From Gigaspora rosea (Eukaryota; Glomeromycota; Glomeromycetes; Diversisporales; Gigasporaceae): DNA of 64,000 bases. Of the stretch, positions 10,111-22,060 are shown piece by piece (the first letter of the stretch is position 1; each line of letters opens with the position of its first letter). The DNA is taken from contig QKWP01000647.1 in the NCBI GenBank assembly GCA_003550325.1, positions 17,116 through 81,115 on the forward strand, read 5' to 3'. The notes under the pieces are model-generated. The model saw only the letters and a program-made list of their open reading frames with translations, was not told the origin of the DNA and did not search any database. Position numbers and translations under genes: made by a program.

Positions 10111-11591
10111 TTTTTTTATAATAAAAAATTACACATATTCTAAAAATTTTATTAATTTTGAATGAAATTTAATAAAGTTTTTATAGTATCAACTTTTGTG
10201 AGATAGGGTCTTTTCTGCAAGGTGATCACAAATTGGCTAATTAATTTATATGTAAACAATTAAATAAAATAGGATGCAAAAATAAAAACAACTATATTTT
10301 ATATACTACTGAGCATGGTAGACATTCGATTTGATTGGCTTAAAATCTCTAAGTTACACAACATAATTTAAAATTTTTAAAATAACTCTTACTATGAAAA
10401 ACCACATCATTAATTGGCAACATGTGGTTTTATATAATAAATTTTTTTTAAAAATATCTTAAAGTATTTTTTACCTTTTTGTACATCTTTAGCGAAAAAA
10501 AATCAGTATAGATCAGTATCCCTAAAGACTTCACATAGAGAGCAAATTTAGGCAAATTTAGGCAATGAATGAGGTAATAAACTTTAAATTTGAAAAAAAT
10601 TTAAGTATTATTGGCTAATTTCAGTAAAGCTTTTTTAGAAAAAGCGACGTCACCAAACTGAATAAACTTAATTTTATTAGTATTAGAGCAAGAGGAAAAA
10701 CTTTAGCCGCTTTAATACTACTAAGGTAAAATTAACATGATTATGATAGTAGTTACATAAGTGACAGCTTAACCTTCTTTTCGTCTTTCTTAATTTTAAT
10801 ACCATGCTGATAATTGTAACCAAGTTCATGAAGTTGTCTAGAGTCTATTTTTTTAAAGGACAAACCTTAATATAGTGTAGATTATTTAATATTTAGAAAG
10901 AAGAACTAATAAAACAGAGTAAAATAGCTGTTGTAGAGTATGGCAATAGTGGCGAATTTTTTTAGCCAATAAAAGATATAAGTATTTTTATTTTTGCTAG
11001 TATTCAATTTCTTATAGCTATTCTAACTCAATCTTAATCACATACTATGACTAGAATGCAAGTTTTTTTAACAGTTTGGCCTGTCTACTGAAAATTGGTT
11101 CATCTTTATAATAATTTCTATTATAATTCACTTATTGGTATTGTATATGTTGTGAATAAATTCTGGGACAAACTAAAAATTTGCTCGTTTTCTGAAATCT
11201 CTCCGGTTTCATTCTATGGATCATTTAACTCTTCAAAAATACATTGCTATCTCCAAACTGAAGTTCCAAAGACAATGACATAATTCTGAAAAGTTAGGTG
11301 ACCTTTAAAACAAACCAGATGAAATTTTGTAAAGCAAACAAATTTTTATTTTGCTCCAAAATTTATGAGAACAGCTAGGGATATAAATAGTCTGATCTGG
11401 TTTAGTCTGGTCAATTTTTGTTCAAGTCTAGTCTAGTCTATTATGCAAAACTAGCTCAAACTTAACTACATAGAAATTAAGACAATTCTAATACAATAAC
11501 TTAATCTTAGTCACCAGAATGGTGAGTGGGCTCAGTAACAGAATTTTTTATATAACTCTATTCACTGGCAGCAATATCGTGAAGAATTATT
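10111..11591. other. AT-rich intergenic DNA, no gene seen
   Basis: No convincing coding sequence on either strand. The open frame at 11095-11283 has no recognisable features. A CGATTTGATTGGCTTAA box near 10336 resembles the core of the MITEs elsewhere in the window. Confidence 0.5.
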
Positions 11592-11740
11592 AAATATACC
11601 AAGTAAGTGAAAAGTCTCAATACAGGTCCCTTTTTTTAATCACTATGATTATCAATCTAATACCAATAATTTTAAAATTATATTAGTGGAGATAATAAAA
11701 AAGGTCCTGTACAGAAACTTTTCACTCATCTGGTATATTT
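11592..11740. repeat. 149-bp inverted repeat, MITE-like
   Basis: The ends AAATATACCA and TGGTATATTT are inverted, and the arms continue through GTGAAAAG...CAGGTCC for about 50 bp with mismatches. The TSD is unclear (TTA or TA). Confidence 0.6.
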
Positions 11741-12081
11741 ATTACCTTATTCCTTCTACTGGCAAGTTAATAACCACTTTGTTTTGGGCGACCCTAAGAG
11801 TGGTTTCTATCCTCTGGCTCAGTCTGTTAGGGCTTTATATTTATTTTATAGTAGAAATTACGAAACTCTAATGCAAGCTTATATGATCTTACCACATACT
11901 GTAGTCACTAAAATAGCAAGTAAGTTCTATAAAAGAATATTTTGTTGTAACTTATGATAATAATTATTGTATATAGTATCAATACAAACTAATTCTAACT
12001 ATTATATACCGCATTATTGCTCTTTTTGATTTGATCAATTTCTGTTTTTTTGTAAGTCTGCAATTATAATATAGACAATTA

Positions 12082-12468
12082 GAGCAGTGAAAGATATTAC
12101 GTAATATCCTGGGGAGCAAAAAAATTTTTACATAAAACTAATTATACAATTTGATTGGCTAATTGGTCTTATGTGAAAGAAAGGGGGTAGCTCTATGATA
12201 AAATAATATTATGTAATATATGTCACGGTTATACATGAGGACGAAAGTATTTCGGATTCTAAAACCTGAAATTAAAATTTGAAGATGAAATTGTTTTTGA
12301 CCTATTTTACTAGAATGACGAAATTATTTGATACTTTTTTTGAATAGACGAAATTATAAGGAAATTATCTATATAAATTTTATTTGCTCTTCCTTATAAT
12401 TTTCTCTAATGAAGACGAAATAGGCCTTTTTCAAAAATCAATTTCGGTGGCATCACTAGTCATGGTCC
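12082..12468. mobile_element. PIF/Harbinger-like MITE interrupted by a Mutator-like MITE
   Basis: Starts GAGCAGTGAAAGATATTACG after TTA (12079-12081) and ends ...GTCATGGTCC before TTA (12469-12471). The inverted ends match the GGGTGGTGACATATATTACG family. The element at 12231-12458 sits inside its right arm and has its own 9-bp TSD. Confidence 0.65.
12231..12458. mobile_element. ATACATGAGGACGAAA MITE, copy 1
   Basis: Begins ATACATGAGGACGAAA and ends TTTCGGTGGCATCACTA, with imperfect inverted ends around (A)CGAAAT. The flanks GTCACGGTT (12222-12230) and GTCATGGTC (12459-12467) form a 9-bp TSD with two differences, which suggests a Mutator-like element. Other copies are at 30926 and 47292. Confidence 0.7.
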
Positions 12469-12538
12469 TTACCTAAACTTGTTATATTTTTGGAATTTAT
12501 TCTATAAGTATTTTTTTGGTATTTTATTAATTTATTTA

Positions 12539-13324
12539 GGGTACTACCATGGTTTTTGCTATTTGCACCACAGATTTCATGTAACAGTAGATCAACAATC
12601 AACATTTTCTATTTGCACCATAGTAATATATGTTGCACCAATAAAAACTCTCTTTTTTTTGTAGATTAATAGTTATTTCACACCGTTAATGTCGTGTAAC
12701 ATTACACAAGTCTTGTTTTGGTAATCTAGTAAGCCTGCTAACCTAATTTTATAATGCAGGCCAACCCTAACCCTAATTTTATAATGCGGGCCAACCCTTA
12801 CCCTAATTTTTTAAGGCCTTAAAAAATTAGGGTAAAGGTTGGCCCGCATTATAAAATTAGGGTTAGGGTTGGCCCGCATTATAAAATTAGGTTAGCAGGC
12901 TTTCTAGATTACCAAAACAAGACTTGCATAACATTACATGACATTAACAGCGCGAAATAACTATTAATATACAAAAAAAGTGAGTTTTTATTGGTGCAAT
13001 ATGAATATAGTTTAAGGTTACACAAAATTGCGAAAATCTGGCCCGCATTATGTTAAGGCCTTAAAAAATTAGGGTAAGGGTTTGCCCATATTATAAATTT
13101 AGGGTTAGGGTTGGCCCGCATTAGATTAGGCTACCAAAAGAAGATTTGTGTACTGTTACACAATATTAACAGCGCCAATAACTGTTAATCTACAAAAAAA
13201 GGCGAGTTTTTATTGGTGCAACACATATTACCATGGTGCAAATGAGAAAATGTTGATTGATGATCTATTGTTACACGGAATCATGGTGCAAATAGCAAAA
13301 ACCATGGTGTAAATAGCAGTACCC
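12539..13324. mobile_element. Non-autonomous transposon with GGGTACTNC ends, 786 bp
   Basis: Inverted ends GGGTACTACCATGGTTTTTG and GGGTACTGCTATTTACACCA share long CTATTTGCACCA and GTTGCACCAATAAAAACTC blocks. A perfect 8-bp TSD TTTATTTA lies at 12531-12538 and 13325-13332. The centre is a near-perfect palindrome. The 8-bp TSD suggests a hAT- or P-like transposase; no gene is present. Confidence 0.85.
12733..12900. repeat. 168-bp near-perfect palindrome with CCCTAA-like runs
   Basis: The arms GCCTGCTAACCTAATTTTAT... are mirrored by ...ATAAAATTAGGTTAGCAGGC about the centre AAGGCCTT near 12816. The arms include CCAACCCTAACCCTAA. Similarity extends further out to both sides of the element, and a third partial arm lies at 13050-13135. 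Confidence 0.85.
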
Positions 13325-13444
13325 TTTATTTAATGAACTTTATAAAATATAACAAATTTAATTAACTTGTTATTTATTTTTTTTTGCACAATGATATAAT
13401 AGCAAGGATGAACGTAGCGCAATAGAAAGAACAAATATTAGTTA

Positions 13445-13670
13445 GGCCATGCAAATTAAATTAGTTGATTCTTGTTACATGGAACAAACAAATAGGACCC
13501 GGCCAGCTGGCAAAAAATGTTATATTTAAAAAATTTTTTAATATAAAAAATTTTTATAAATTTTTTTTTATACAAGAATAAAAAAAATTTTATATAGAAA
13601 AAAATTTTAAATTCTCTAAAAAAGTGACCTGGCCGGGTGACGAGAATCAATTTTATTAGTTTGCGTGGCC
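13445..13670. mobile_element. PIF/Harbinger-like MITE with GGCCATGC ends, 226 bp
   Basis: The ends GGCCATGCAAATTAAATTAG and its inverse (GGCCACGCAAACTAATAAAA) are flanked by TTA on both sides (13442-13444, 13671-13673). The interior is an A/T-rich hairpin. A longer relative is at 46022-46436. Confidence 0.75.
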
Positions 13671-13755
13671 TTAGATTCAGAATGTTAAATTTGAAACATA
13701 GCACAATAGTTAGATTCAAGTATAGTACAATAGTTAGTTTTGAATATAGTACAAT

Positions 13756-14513
13756 CAGTGTTGGGCTGGACATTGAATATGGACATTGGACCACCTATGT
13801 CCAGTCCAGTCCAATCCATTGGACCAAAAAGTATTGGACATTGGATATTGTGTAATTCATAAATCAACAATTATCATATGATAAATAGCCTCAAGAATCT
13901 TTTTCAGTATCACACCCGAAAGTTTTGAGCACATGATAGTGATAAATTCATAATAAGCTTGTTAAGGTTGGAGTTAGTATTTATATTCAAATTACAGTGC
14001 AGGCATTCTTAAATCAACATATAAAATACATAAAATACATGATCTTTAAAAGATTATAAATAAAAAACTAAAATAGTTATAAACCAAAATGCTTCATAAA
14101 ATAATCTAAAAAACAAAGTATGAAATTTATTTATCAAGTTATATTCTTTTAAAATTAACCAATTTTATTAATAAATTTAAAAATTTGGCCAAAATTATTT
14201 AAAATTAGTATAATTCTGGCCAAAATTATAAAAAGATTTTTTATTAAATGTTGGTTTATATTCTAATACTGTATTTTATATTTTCCAATAATATTGCTTT
14301 ATTTTGTGTAAAGTTACACAATATAAATTAAAAATTTGGGCACCTATAAATAACTTGCTAGTTTAAGGATGCCTGCACTTTAGAAATTATCAAAAAAAAT
14401 TTTTTAATTATTGGACATATTGGACTGGATATATGTCAAAGTATTATATCCAATATCTAGTCACAATCCAATAGCATAAAAAATAGTTGGATATATGTCC
14501 AGTGCCAACACTA
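13756..14513. mobile_element. hAT-like element, CAGTGTTGG ends, 758 bp
   Basis: Starts CAGTGTTGGGCTGGACAT and ends ATGTCCAGTGCCAACACTA. A perfect 8-bp TSD AGTACAAT lies at 13748-13755 and 14514-14521. TGGACAT-type repeats sit inside both ends. It is non-coding and itself holds a secondary insertion (13994-14381). Confidence 0.85.
13994..14381. mobile_element. CAGTGCAGG...TTAAATCAAC element, copy 1
   Basis: Left CAGTGCAGGCATTCTTAAAT and right GTTTAAGGATGCCTGCACT are inverted. The interior has TTCTGGCCAAAATTATAAAA blocks. A second copy is at 30195-30674. The TSD is unclear. Confidence 0.6.
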
Positions 14514-15982
14514 AGTACAATAGTTAGATTTGGTTATATTACAATACTAGCACAATAGTTAGATTTGAGACGTGGCATAATAGTTAAAGTTTTAGATTAG
14601 GTTATGGATAGGTTTAAGGCAAGGGTTAGAATATAATTAAAATGTAGAGCGGGCTTAGTAACAAGGATAGAGTTAGAGAGTAGTGCAGGACTAGTGCAAG
14701 AATTAGAATTATAATTAAATGTTTAGCTTAGTAATGTAGTAGAATCATCCAAAGCTCAAATCATAACTAGTTATAGCAATCATTGAACTGATTCCACTAC
14801 ATCACTAGTCTAGCCAGAGGTTAAGTTAGATAATATTGCAGAATTAGTGTAAGAGTTAGTCATGTTAAAATAGTTATATAGGCCTTGGAGATTATAATTA
14901 GGTTAGTATTATAAATTGCAGAGCAAATATTCGTTATTAATGACATTCACATTATGTAAATAAATATGAAATAAATTTTGCTAAGCGCTGTTTTGACAAA
15001 GACAAAATTGTCAATTTTCCATAAACTTGTTTTTTGAATAGTTCTTAGCATTTTAACTAGAGAAGTTCCTAGAATATAATTTTTTTCATACTTTTTAGCA
15101 ATTTTAATAATTTTTTAAAGGCAGGGTGTCAATATTTTCATTTTTATATAAAATAGATTGTAGATCAACTTTGTATAACCATATCATATGATTTACATAT
15201 AAACATCATATGATTCGCCAATAAGGATTATCAAATTTTCGTGTAACCCAGAAAAAACATATAGTGATTTTGGAAAATTTTCATTCTATATAAGGTTTAT
15301 TTTTTTAAAGAGATGCATTTCTTACAACTTCACTATTATAAACAAGATACTTTAAACTATATTATATAAATATAGTAAAAATTGACTCAGATAATAAAAA
15401 GTTTTATTAGAAGCATATTTTTATTTACTATATAAAAATTCAATCTACCATGTAGATCACATGAAAAATGATCTACGTACACCTTACCCTTAAACAATAT
15501 AACTAATAATACTATATAATAATATATACTAACTAAAACATTAATAAATTCAATAAATAAAAACCTTATAAAACTTTGAGAATACATTATTTATTTTATA
15601 ATTTATTTATAAGAAACTTTAGCCTAGACCAGGGTTCTATGTTTATAATATAGACCTCATAAAGGTTTATATTAAAATTTTTTTTTAACCTAAACCCAAA
15701 TTTTATATAATCAGCCAATCATATTCGTAATTGGCGATATAAATTTTTTTTTGTGCACTATGATAATTAATTTTTGTTGTTTTTGTTTTGCTTTGCTTTT
15801 GTTTTGCTTTTCTGCTTATCATCTAAGATAATTATTTTTTATTTTTTTTTTTATATTGACTTTTGCGCTTTCGCTTGCTAATTTTTTTTCTTTTTAGCTT
15901 GTTGCTTTTCAGTTTTGGTGGCGTAGTTGGTGTCGTCATTGGTGTCATCGCCAGTATTGTTGTAGAGCTATCGTTGGTGGTG
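14514..15982. other. Degenerate minisatellite, then AT-rich intergenic DNA
   Basis: Bases 14514-14880 contain diverged ACAATAGTTAGATT-type units, the reverse complement of the CTAATTCTACTATG array at 19790. The rest to 15982 has no recognisable gene. Short open frames near 15390-15590 look like chance. Confidence 0.45.
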
Positions 15983-16725
15983 TTATTGTAAGTTTGTCGA
16001 TAGTATTGTTGTTGCTGTTGGATTTTCTTCTGGGTTCGTTTTTGTAAAGTGGTCTTTTGTGTCTCTTATGGAGTAGTGTTTCTTCGGTGTTCTTATTTTA
16101 TGTTTCATGTTTTTGTAGAAGGCGGTCTTGTACGTTTTTTCCATTTTTCTAGAGGTGGTCTTGCCCATTTTCTGAATTTGATTTTTTTTTTGTGAGGCTT
16201 TATGTGTTTTCTGAAATGGTTTTACATATTTCTTTGGCATTCTTGTGGTAGGTTTTTTTCGGGTTCTTTTCTTTTTTTTTTGTTTTTTTTGTACTTTCTT
16301 CGTGTTTTTGTAAAAGGCGGTCTTGAACAGTTTGCTCATTTTTCCGGAGGTGGTCTTACACGGTTTTCCTGTTTTCCTTTTGTGTAGCTTTGTGATTTTT
16401 TTTTTTGGTTTCATCCTTGTATTTGCTAAATATTTTTCTTCTTGGTTTGTTAGGTTTCGCTTAGACGTAGAATCACTCTTTGGTAAATTATTTTTTATCT
16501 ATTTATTTTTTTTTTCTCTCTCTCTCTCTCTTTCTCTCTCTCTTATTCACTAATTATTTGATTTCTTTGGAGTTGCCATTTTTAGAGTTGTTGTTCTTTG
16601 GAATTGTCATTTTTGGAGTCGTTGCTTTTTGGAGTCATCATTCTTTGGAGTTATCATTCTTTGGAGTCGTCATTCTTTAAAGTTGTTGTTTTTTGGAGTC
16701 ATTCTTTGGAGTGGAGCTACTGATT
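15900..16725 (-). pseudogene. Lys/Thr-rich coding-like segment and minisatellite
   Basis: The minus strand has a 143-codon open frame (15983-16414) very rich in Lys and Thr. It contains an internal duplication: GKPCKTTSGKMSKLFKTAFY near residue 16, and MGKTTSRKMEKTYKTAFYKN further on. Upstream is a CT microsatellite (16515-16543) and a TTCTTTGGAGTCGTCAT minisatellite (16575-16725). Similar GGTGT/CGTTG-rich DNA recurs at 22800-23390 and 27740-28300. It could be a decayed repetitive gene or composition alone. Confidence 0.3.
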
Positions 16726-16902
16726 TCACTGTCTGTGAAGTTTTCGTTGGTCAAGTTTCGCTTATTATGTTGCTTTCTTTATGCAAAAGTATGTGGTTTC
16801 GATCCTTGTTTCAAATTAAATGGGTGGGTGGGTGGTTGGGTTTTTTTAATTGAAGCAGGTTGACAGATGGAGTTTGTCGTATAGGGTTTGTTGTATATAG
16901 AC

Positions 16903-19124
16903 AGGACCCTGACACAATACATATAGAGCAGTGTTGTCTACTGAAACGTTCCAGTGAAAATTTCTGGAACTGGATAATCACTGGAGCTAACTGGAACAAA
17001 TAAATTATATTTTAGCTTCTAGTGGTAAATTGCCACTGGGCCCTTCCAGTGGTGATTTTTACTACTGGAAGGAAGTTCTAGTAACTTCCAGCAACTTCCA
17101 GCAACTTCCAGTGACTTCCAGTGACCTTCGACTTTTCAAATATTATGGATTAATGAATGAATGTACCTCGTGCAAGATAAACTTAGCATATATATTTACA
17201 TACTTTGCACAAATTATAAAAATTTAATTTACCTTCAGGCACTAACTCGTGCTCTCAAGCATCTCTCTCAATGTGATGGGCTAGTTATAGAGATCGTGTA
17301 CAAGTACTACGATTGATTGAAGTAATCCGTATAGTAATTTTCTAAAGTTTTTGCCAATCAGCACAACTCTGATAAAAAAAGATGGGCTCTGACCATCTTT
17401 TTTTTTCATTGCGATAATGAACTCACTTGGCCAAATAATTTATTTTTTACTAAACAAAAATTGAGCACCGATCCATTAATTTAGGTACTTGAAAGCACCC
17501 TTAATCACGATTATGCTTCTTTCGAGTTAGGGTGCACTCAAGCACCTCACTCGATGGATCGAAAGTAAATTTTTAATTAGTCAGAAATCAAATAAATGAA
17601 TCGGATAGTTAACACTGTGATGAACAAGTTAATAAGATAAAAACCACCTATTTTCATCAAAAATTTGTTATTGATAAAGTCTGCTTAAGCATTACTTTAT
17701 ATTCAAATATAAAATAATTTCTCACCAAGTATCTAAAAAAGTAACCATTTTATTGTTAATGCTTGAAGCTTTTAAACGAATAATCGATACCTTGATATGA
17801 ACATAATAAATACAATATACCTGATATAATAATAATAATAACATAACTACTTCTTGTTGCTGTAAAGAAACTTTCGCTAATAATTAGATAAATTAATTCT
17901 GTTGCTGTTGCAACAAAAAATTTAAATTGGTATAATTATTAAAGGAGCCGATGCAATTAAAATTGAAGCTTCGGCAGTCTGTCAGTTGAATAAATTTTTT
18001 TTTATTGGGCTTTTTTAGTTGGATAAGAACACGGCAAGATAATCCGATCACGGATAATCTTAAAATCATATGCAGATATTGCACATTTTTATTAGTCAAT
18101 ATTCTTAGGTTCTAGTGAAAAAATTCTTTCAGTGAAAACTCTCACTGGAACCACTGGAAGGCTGGAAAAAAGTCGACTTCCAGTAGAATTCCAGAGTTCC
18201 AGTGGCAACACTGATATAGAAGTTATATTCGCTTTAATATAAACTTTTATCTACTTTTTATTAGAACTAATTCACCTTATTTTATATATAAGCTTTAATA
18301 TTTAAATAATTTTATCTATTTAAATTTTTCTCCAAAAAAAATTTTTTTCCAAAAAAAATTTCTTTAAAAACTTTAAAAAAAATTTTTCTTTAAAAAAATT
18401 TTATTTATTTATTTATTTGGTTATCAAATTTTAATGGTTTGGATTTACTGTTTTGTACTAAATTTAGTACATTTTGCAAAATGCATAAAAAATCCAAAAA
18501 ATTAAAAAACTCAATTTTTTTTATATACAAAAATCTGATAAATCTTCAAAAATTGTTTAGCAAAATTTTTTTTTATATTAATAATAAAATTATTAAGAAA
18601 AAAATTTTTTAATAACCTTAATTTTTGTGTAACAATGCCCGTACTAAGTTAAGTACATTTCCGTCTGTATTTTTATTATAAAATTACTAGTAATTTTCAA
18701 ATTGTGGCTTAGCACAAAAAATTTTTTCTAAAAAAAAGAACTTTTTAGAAAAAAAATCATATAAAATCAAAAATAAGACTTAAAGTTATCAAACTTTTTA
18801 AACATAATGCTCCATATTTAACAAATTATAAAGAGTTATTAAAATCATAATTAATAATTAAATTAGCAGATAATCAGGTTTAAAATGTGTCATAATTTAG
18901 TACTTTGTACTAAATTTAGACGGGTAAATCCTATCCATTAAATATAACCTATTTAAAATTTATAATTTTATCTATTTTAAATAACATAACATTAAAGGCT
19001 TTTATTCACTTTTAAATATAACCTTTTGGCCAATAACCTCTTTTCAAATATAAAATTTTAGTAAAAAAGCATCTTTTTTATCCAAAATTTCAATATAACC
19101 TTTATATGTATTGTTCGGGGTCCT
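16903..19124. mobile_element. AGGACCC-family transposon, 2.2 kb with nested hAT
   Basis: The left end AGGACCCTGACACAATACAT matches the inverse of the right end AGGACCCCGAACAATACATA. The similarity runs on through a GTTATATT block once the hAT insertion (16929-18213) is removed. The flanks ATATAGAC and ATACACTA are not a convincing TSD, so the copy may be old or recombined. The net length without hAT is about 930 bp. No gene is present. Confidence 0.65.
16929..18213. mobile_element. hAT-like element, CAGTGTTG ends, 1.28 kb
   Basis: The ends are CAGTGTTGTCTACTG and CAGTGGCAACACTG, with dense TTCCAGTG / CACTGGAA subterminal repeats. These include a tandem CTTCCAGCAA run at 17083-17125, typical of hAT transposase-binding sites. 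The 8-bp TSD is ATATAGAG / ATATAGAA (16921-16928, 18214-18221). No transposase frame remains. Confidence 0.85.
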
Positions 19125-19789
19125 ATACACTACATTCATGGTTTTTTTTTTTTTTAATTAATAAAGTAATAACGTTTTTGTAAAAAAATTATAAAATTGA
19201 TTGTGGGCAATGAAGCACTTATTGCATGTGCTCAATTTTGATTGCAAATGTAGAGGCATGGAATTCTTAAAAAAAATTACTATAATTTACTATAAAAGAT
19301 ACTTTTTGATTGGTACCTCCTTGATTTGTACTGAGTATATTTCAAGGCTATTTGTTGTGGTGTTTTGTAAGAGACCCAGATACAAATCAAAGGCCTTTTA
19401 CTAATAATATTTTTTTTTACTTATGGCTAATATTATGCTTTACACAACATACCCCTCACACAACGTACCCTATAGCATACAAGGTACCCGGGTACAAATC
19501 AAATTTTTTACCACATGAAATTAAATTGTACCTGAGTACTTTACATAGTAAATTACAATAATTTTTGATGATTGAACTATTAGTCACGTGACTAAATTTG
19601 ATTGGCCGATCATGGGTCGGCATGGCGACGGGTCACTATCATGTAATTAAATTTGATTGGCTAGATATGGGTCTAGAATTAAATTAATTGTCTTAACATA
19701 GACCTCTTTGGAGTTTATTATTAGTGTAAACCCTGGATTTAGAATAAGATTATTCTTATTTATTTATTATGTTATCCTATTATATTATA
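19125..19789. other. Intergenic DNA with two AAATTTGATTGGC boxes
   Basis: No gene. The inverted CCAAT core AAATTTGATTGGC occurs near 19587 and 19647, on either side of a CATGGGTCGG stretch. It is possibly a decayed MITE. Confidence 0.35.
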
Positions 19790-20502
19790 TTCTGAATCTA
19801 ACTACTATATTACTAATCCCAAATCTAATTACTATATTACAAAACTACTTTTCTATAAATTCTGATTCTAACTTTACTGTGCTGCCTGTTTGAGTCTAAA
19901 TCTACTATGCTATTTGTCGCAAATTTAACTCTACTGAGCTACCTGTTCCAAATTTAACTTTATCATATTATCTATCCCAAATCTAATTCTACCATGCTAC
20001 CTGTACTAAATCTAACTCTATTATACTATGTGAATCTAATTTTACTATGCTACTTATCTTGAATTTAATTCTATTGTACTACTTATTCTAAATCTAATTC
20101 TACTATTCTACTTGTCCAAAATCTAATTCTACTGTGCTACTTATTCTGAATTTAATTTTACCATACTGCTTGTTCCAAATCTAATTCTATTATGCTATTT
20201 GTCCCGAATCTAATTCTATTGTCCTACTTGTCCTTGTCCCAAATCTAATTCTACTATACTAATTATTTCGAATCTAATTCTATCGTACTATTTATCCTGA
20301 ATTCAATTCTATTGCGCTACTTGACTCGAATTTAATTTTACTGTACTACTTGGTTTGAATCTAATTCTACTATGCTATTTGTTCCAAATCTAATTTTACT
20401 ATGCTACTTGTCCAAATCTAATTCTATCATGCTACTTGTTCCAAATCTAATTCTACTACTGTTTGCCCTGAATCTATTTCTACTGTGCTATTTGTTCTAG
20501 AT
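19790..20502. repeat. Minisatellite, 27-28 bp unit, left part
   Basis: A diverged tandem repeat of roughly CCAAATCTAATTCTACTATG plus CTACTTGT, well over 20 units. It continues at 21748 beyond a hAT insertion whose TSD was cut from a TTCTAGAT unit. Related remnants lie at 13680-13755, 14514-14880 and 46940-47040. Confidence 0.85.
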
Positions 20503-21747
20503 CAGTGTTATTGACTGGAAGCTAGAATCACACTGGACGTTCAGATATTTCCAGTGTTCCAGTGGTTCTAGTGAAGTTTTCACTAAAAGGAATTATTTTA
20601 CTAGAACTGATATAATGCTAGCCAATAAGAATACGAGAATTAAGCTTATTATTATCATATAGTTCATATACAAGACCCGAGTCTGGTATATTCTAATAAT
20701 TTTAAAACCTTCAGAGTCTGTTGTACAGTTATTGTACAGTGGGTTTTATTCGTATTCATAATTTCTCAATAGTGTGCATTAATACGCATATAACACTTTA
20801 ACTTAATCCAAAAAAACTATCTTAAAAAAAAAGTATCTGTATTAGAGATTCGACCTGCCAACCCGCTAACCTGAAACCTGTAATTTTGATATCTAGCCTG
20901 AAGTAAATTTTCTTTACTCGAGTGACTCAGATAATTTATTTATTAAAATTTGTTAATAGACAAAATTCATCTAATTGGCTAGTATCTATTTAAAAAATAT
21001 TTTATTGTTTTTTTTTCCTTTTGAAAGCTTTAGGGCAGTGTCATTAATCACCTGATTATTTTTTATCAAAGGCCTACCCCCTCTCCCTCTTTCTTAATAT
21101 ATAAATAGACAGGTTCTTATATATAATTTCAACTTTTTTTACCCCCCTCCCTCCCTAAAAAATCACCTGATTTTTGTTACTCCCCTTAACGAGTGTTTAC
21201 TATACAAAAAATCAAAGAAAAACTAGGCTTCTAGAAACTTTATCTAGGAGACAATTTATTTGTCATCTTCAAGTAGTAATTAATCAATTAAGATAAAACT
21301 AAGAAAATGCCTGCTAAAAGTATTTGATTATTTGATTAGAGTACTGATAACTTTATAGTAAATCTCTATGCCATGTACAAATAAGAAATTTGGTTATTCA
21401 TATCTGCATAATTATTATATAGACATGAATATTCATATTATTGATCTGCAACAGGTCATCCGGGTAACCCAAAAACTTTTTTATCAAACCAGTTTTGTAT
21501 TTGAGTAAGGTTTTTATAAGTGGGTAGGTAACCCGGAGGCAAAATTTATTGTGGGTCAAATCTCTAATCTTACTGGACCTCACTGGACCTCACTAGAACT
21601 TCTATCCAGTAGTAAAAAAAACATGACTAGAACAGTCTAGTAACAACTCACTACTAGAACCCATATATCTTCCAGTTTGATTTAGTTAGTTCCAGTGATC
21701 TTTCTAGTTCCAGTGATCTTCACTAGACCGGTCCAGCAACAACACTG
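20503..21747. mobile_element. hAT-like element, CAGTGTTATTG ends, 1.25 kb
   Basis: Starts CAGTGTTATTGACTGG and ends CCAGCAACAACACTG. Both ends carry CACTGGA/TTCCAGT subterminal repeats. A perfect 8-bp TSD TTCTAGAT lies at 20495-20502 and 21748-21755. It belongs to the same group as 16929-18213 and contains a Harbinger-like MITE at 21033-21185. Non-coding. Confidence 0.88.
21033..21185. mobile_element. PIF/Harbinger-like MITE (GGGCAGTG family), 153 bp
   Basis: Same sequence as 8847-8997, flanked by TTA (21030-21032, 21186-21188). It is nested in the hAT element. Confidence 0.9.
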
Positions 21748-22060
21748 TTCTAGATCTAACTCTATCATACTACTTGTTCCAAGCCTAACTCTACCATGCC
21801 ACTTGTTCCAAATATAACTACTGTGCTACTTGTTTCAAATCTAACTACTGTACTACTTGTTCTAAATCTAACTACTGTATTACTTGTCCTGAATATAATA
21901 TATGACTTGTCTCAAATCTAATTACTATGCTACTTGTCCTAACTAACTATTGTGCTACTTGTCTTAAATCTAACTACTGTGCTACTTGTCCTGAAACTAA
22001 CCATCATGCTATTTGTCTTAAAATTAACTACTAGTCAAGTTGCTAGTTATCATGCTATGT
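21748..22060. repeat. Minisatellite, right part
   Basis: Continuation of the 19790 array (CTAACTACTGTGCTACTTGT units) beyond the hAT insertion. Confidence 0.8.

Noticed and set aside
12760-12880. TTAGGG/CCCTAA runs as telomeric DNA
   Set aside because: Only two or three units, inside the arms of a transposon palindrome with different sequence between them. The isolated TTAGGG strings near 59655 and 60345 are also too short.
19790-22060. Regular repeats with spacer-like variation as a CRISPR array
   Set aside because: The units are contiguous diverged minisatellite repeats without separate spacers, in a eukaryotic context, and are interrupted by a hAT element.
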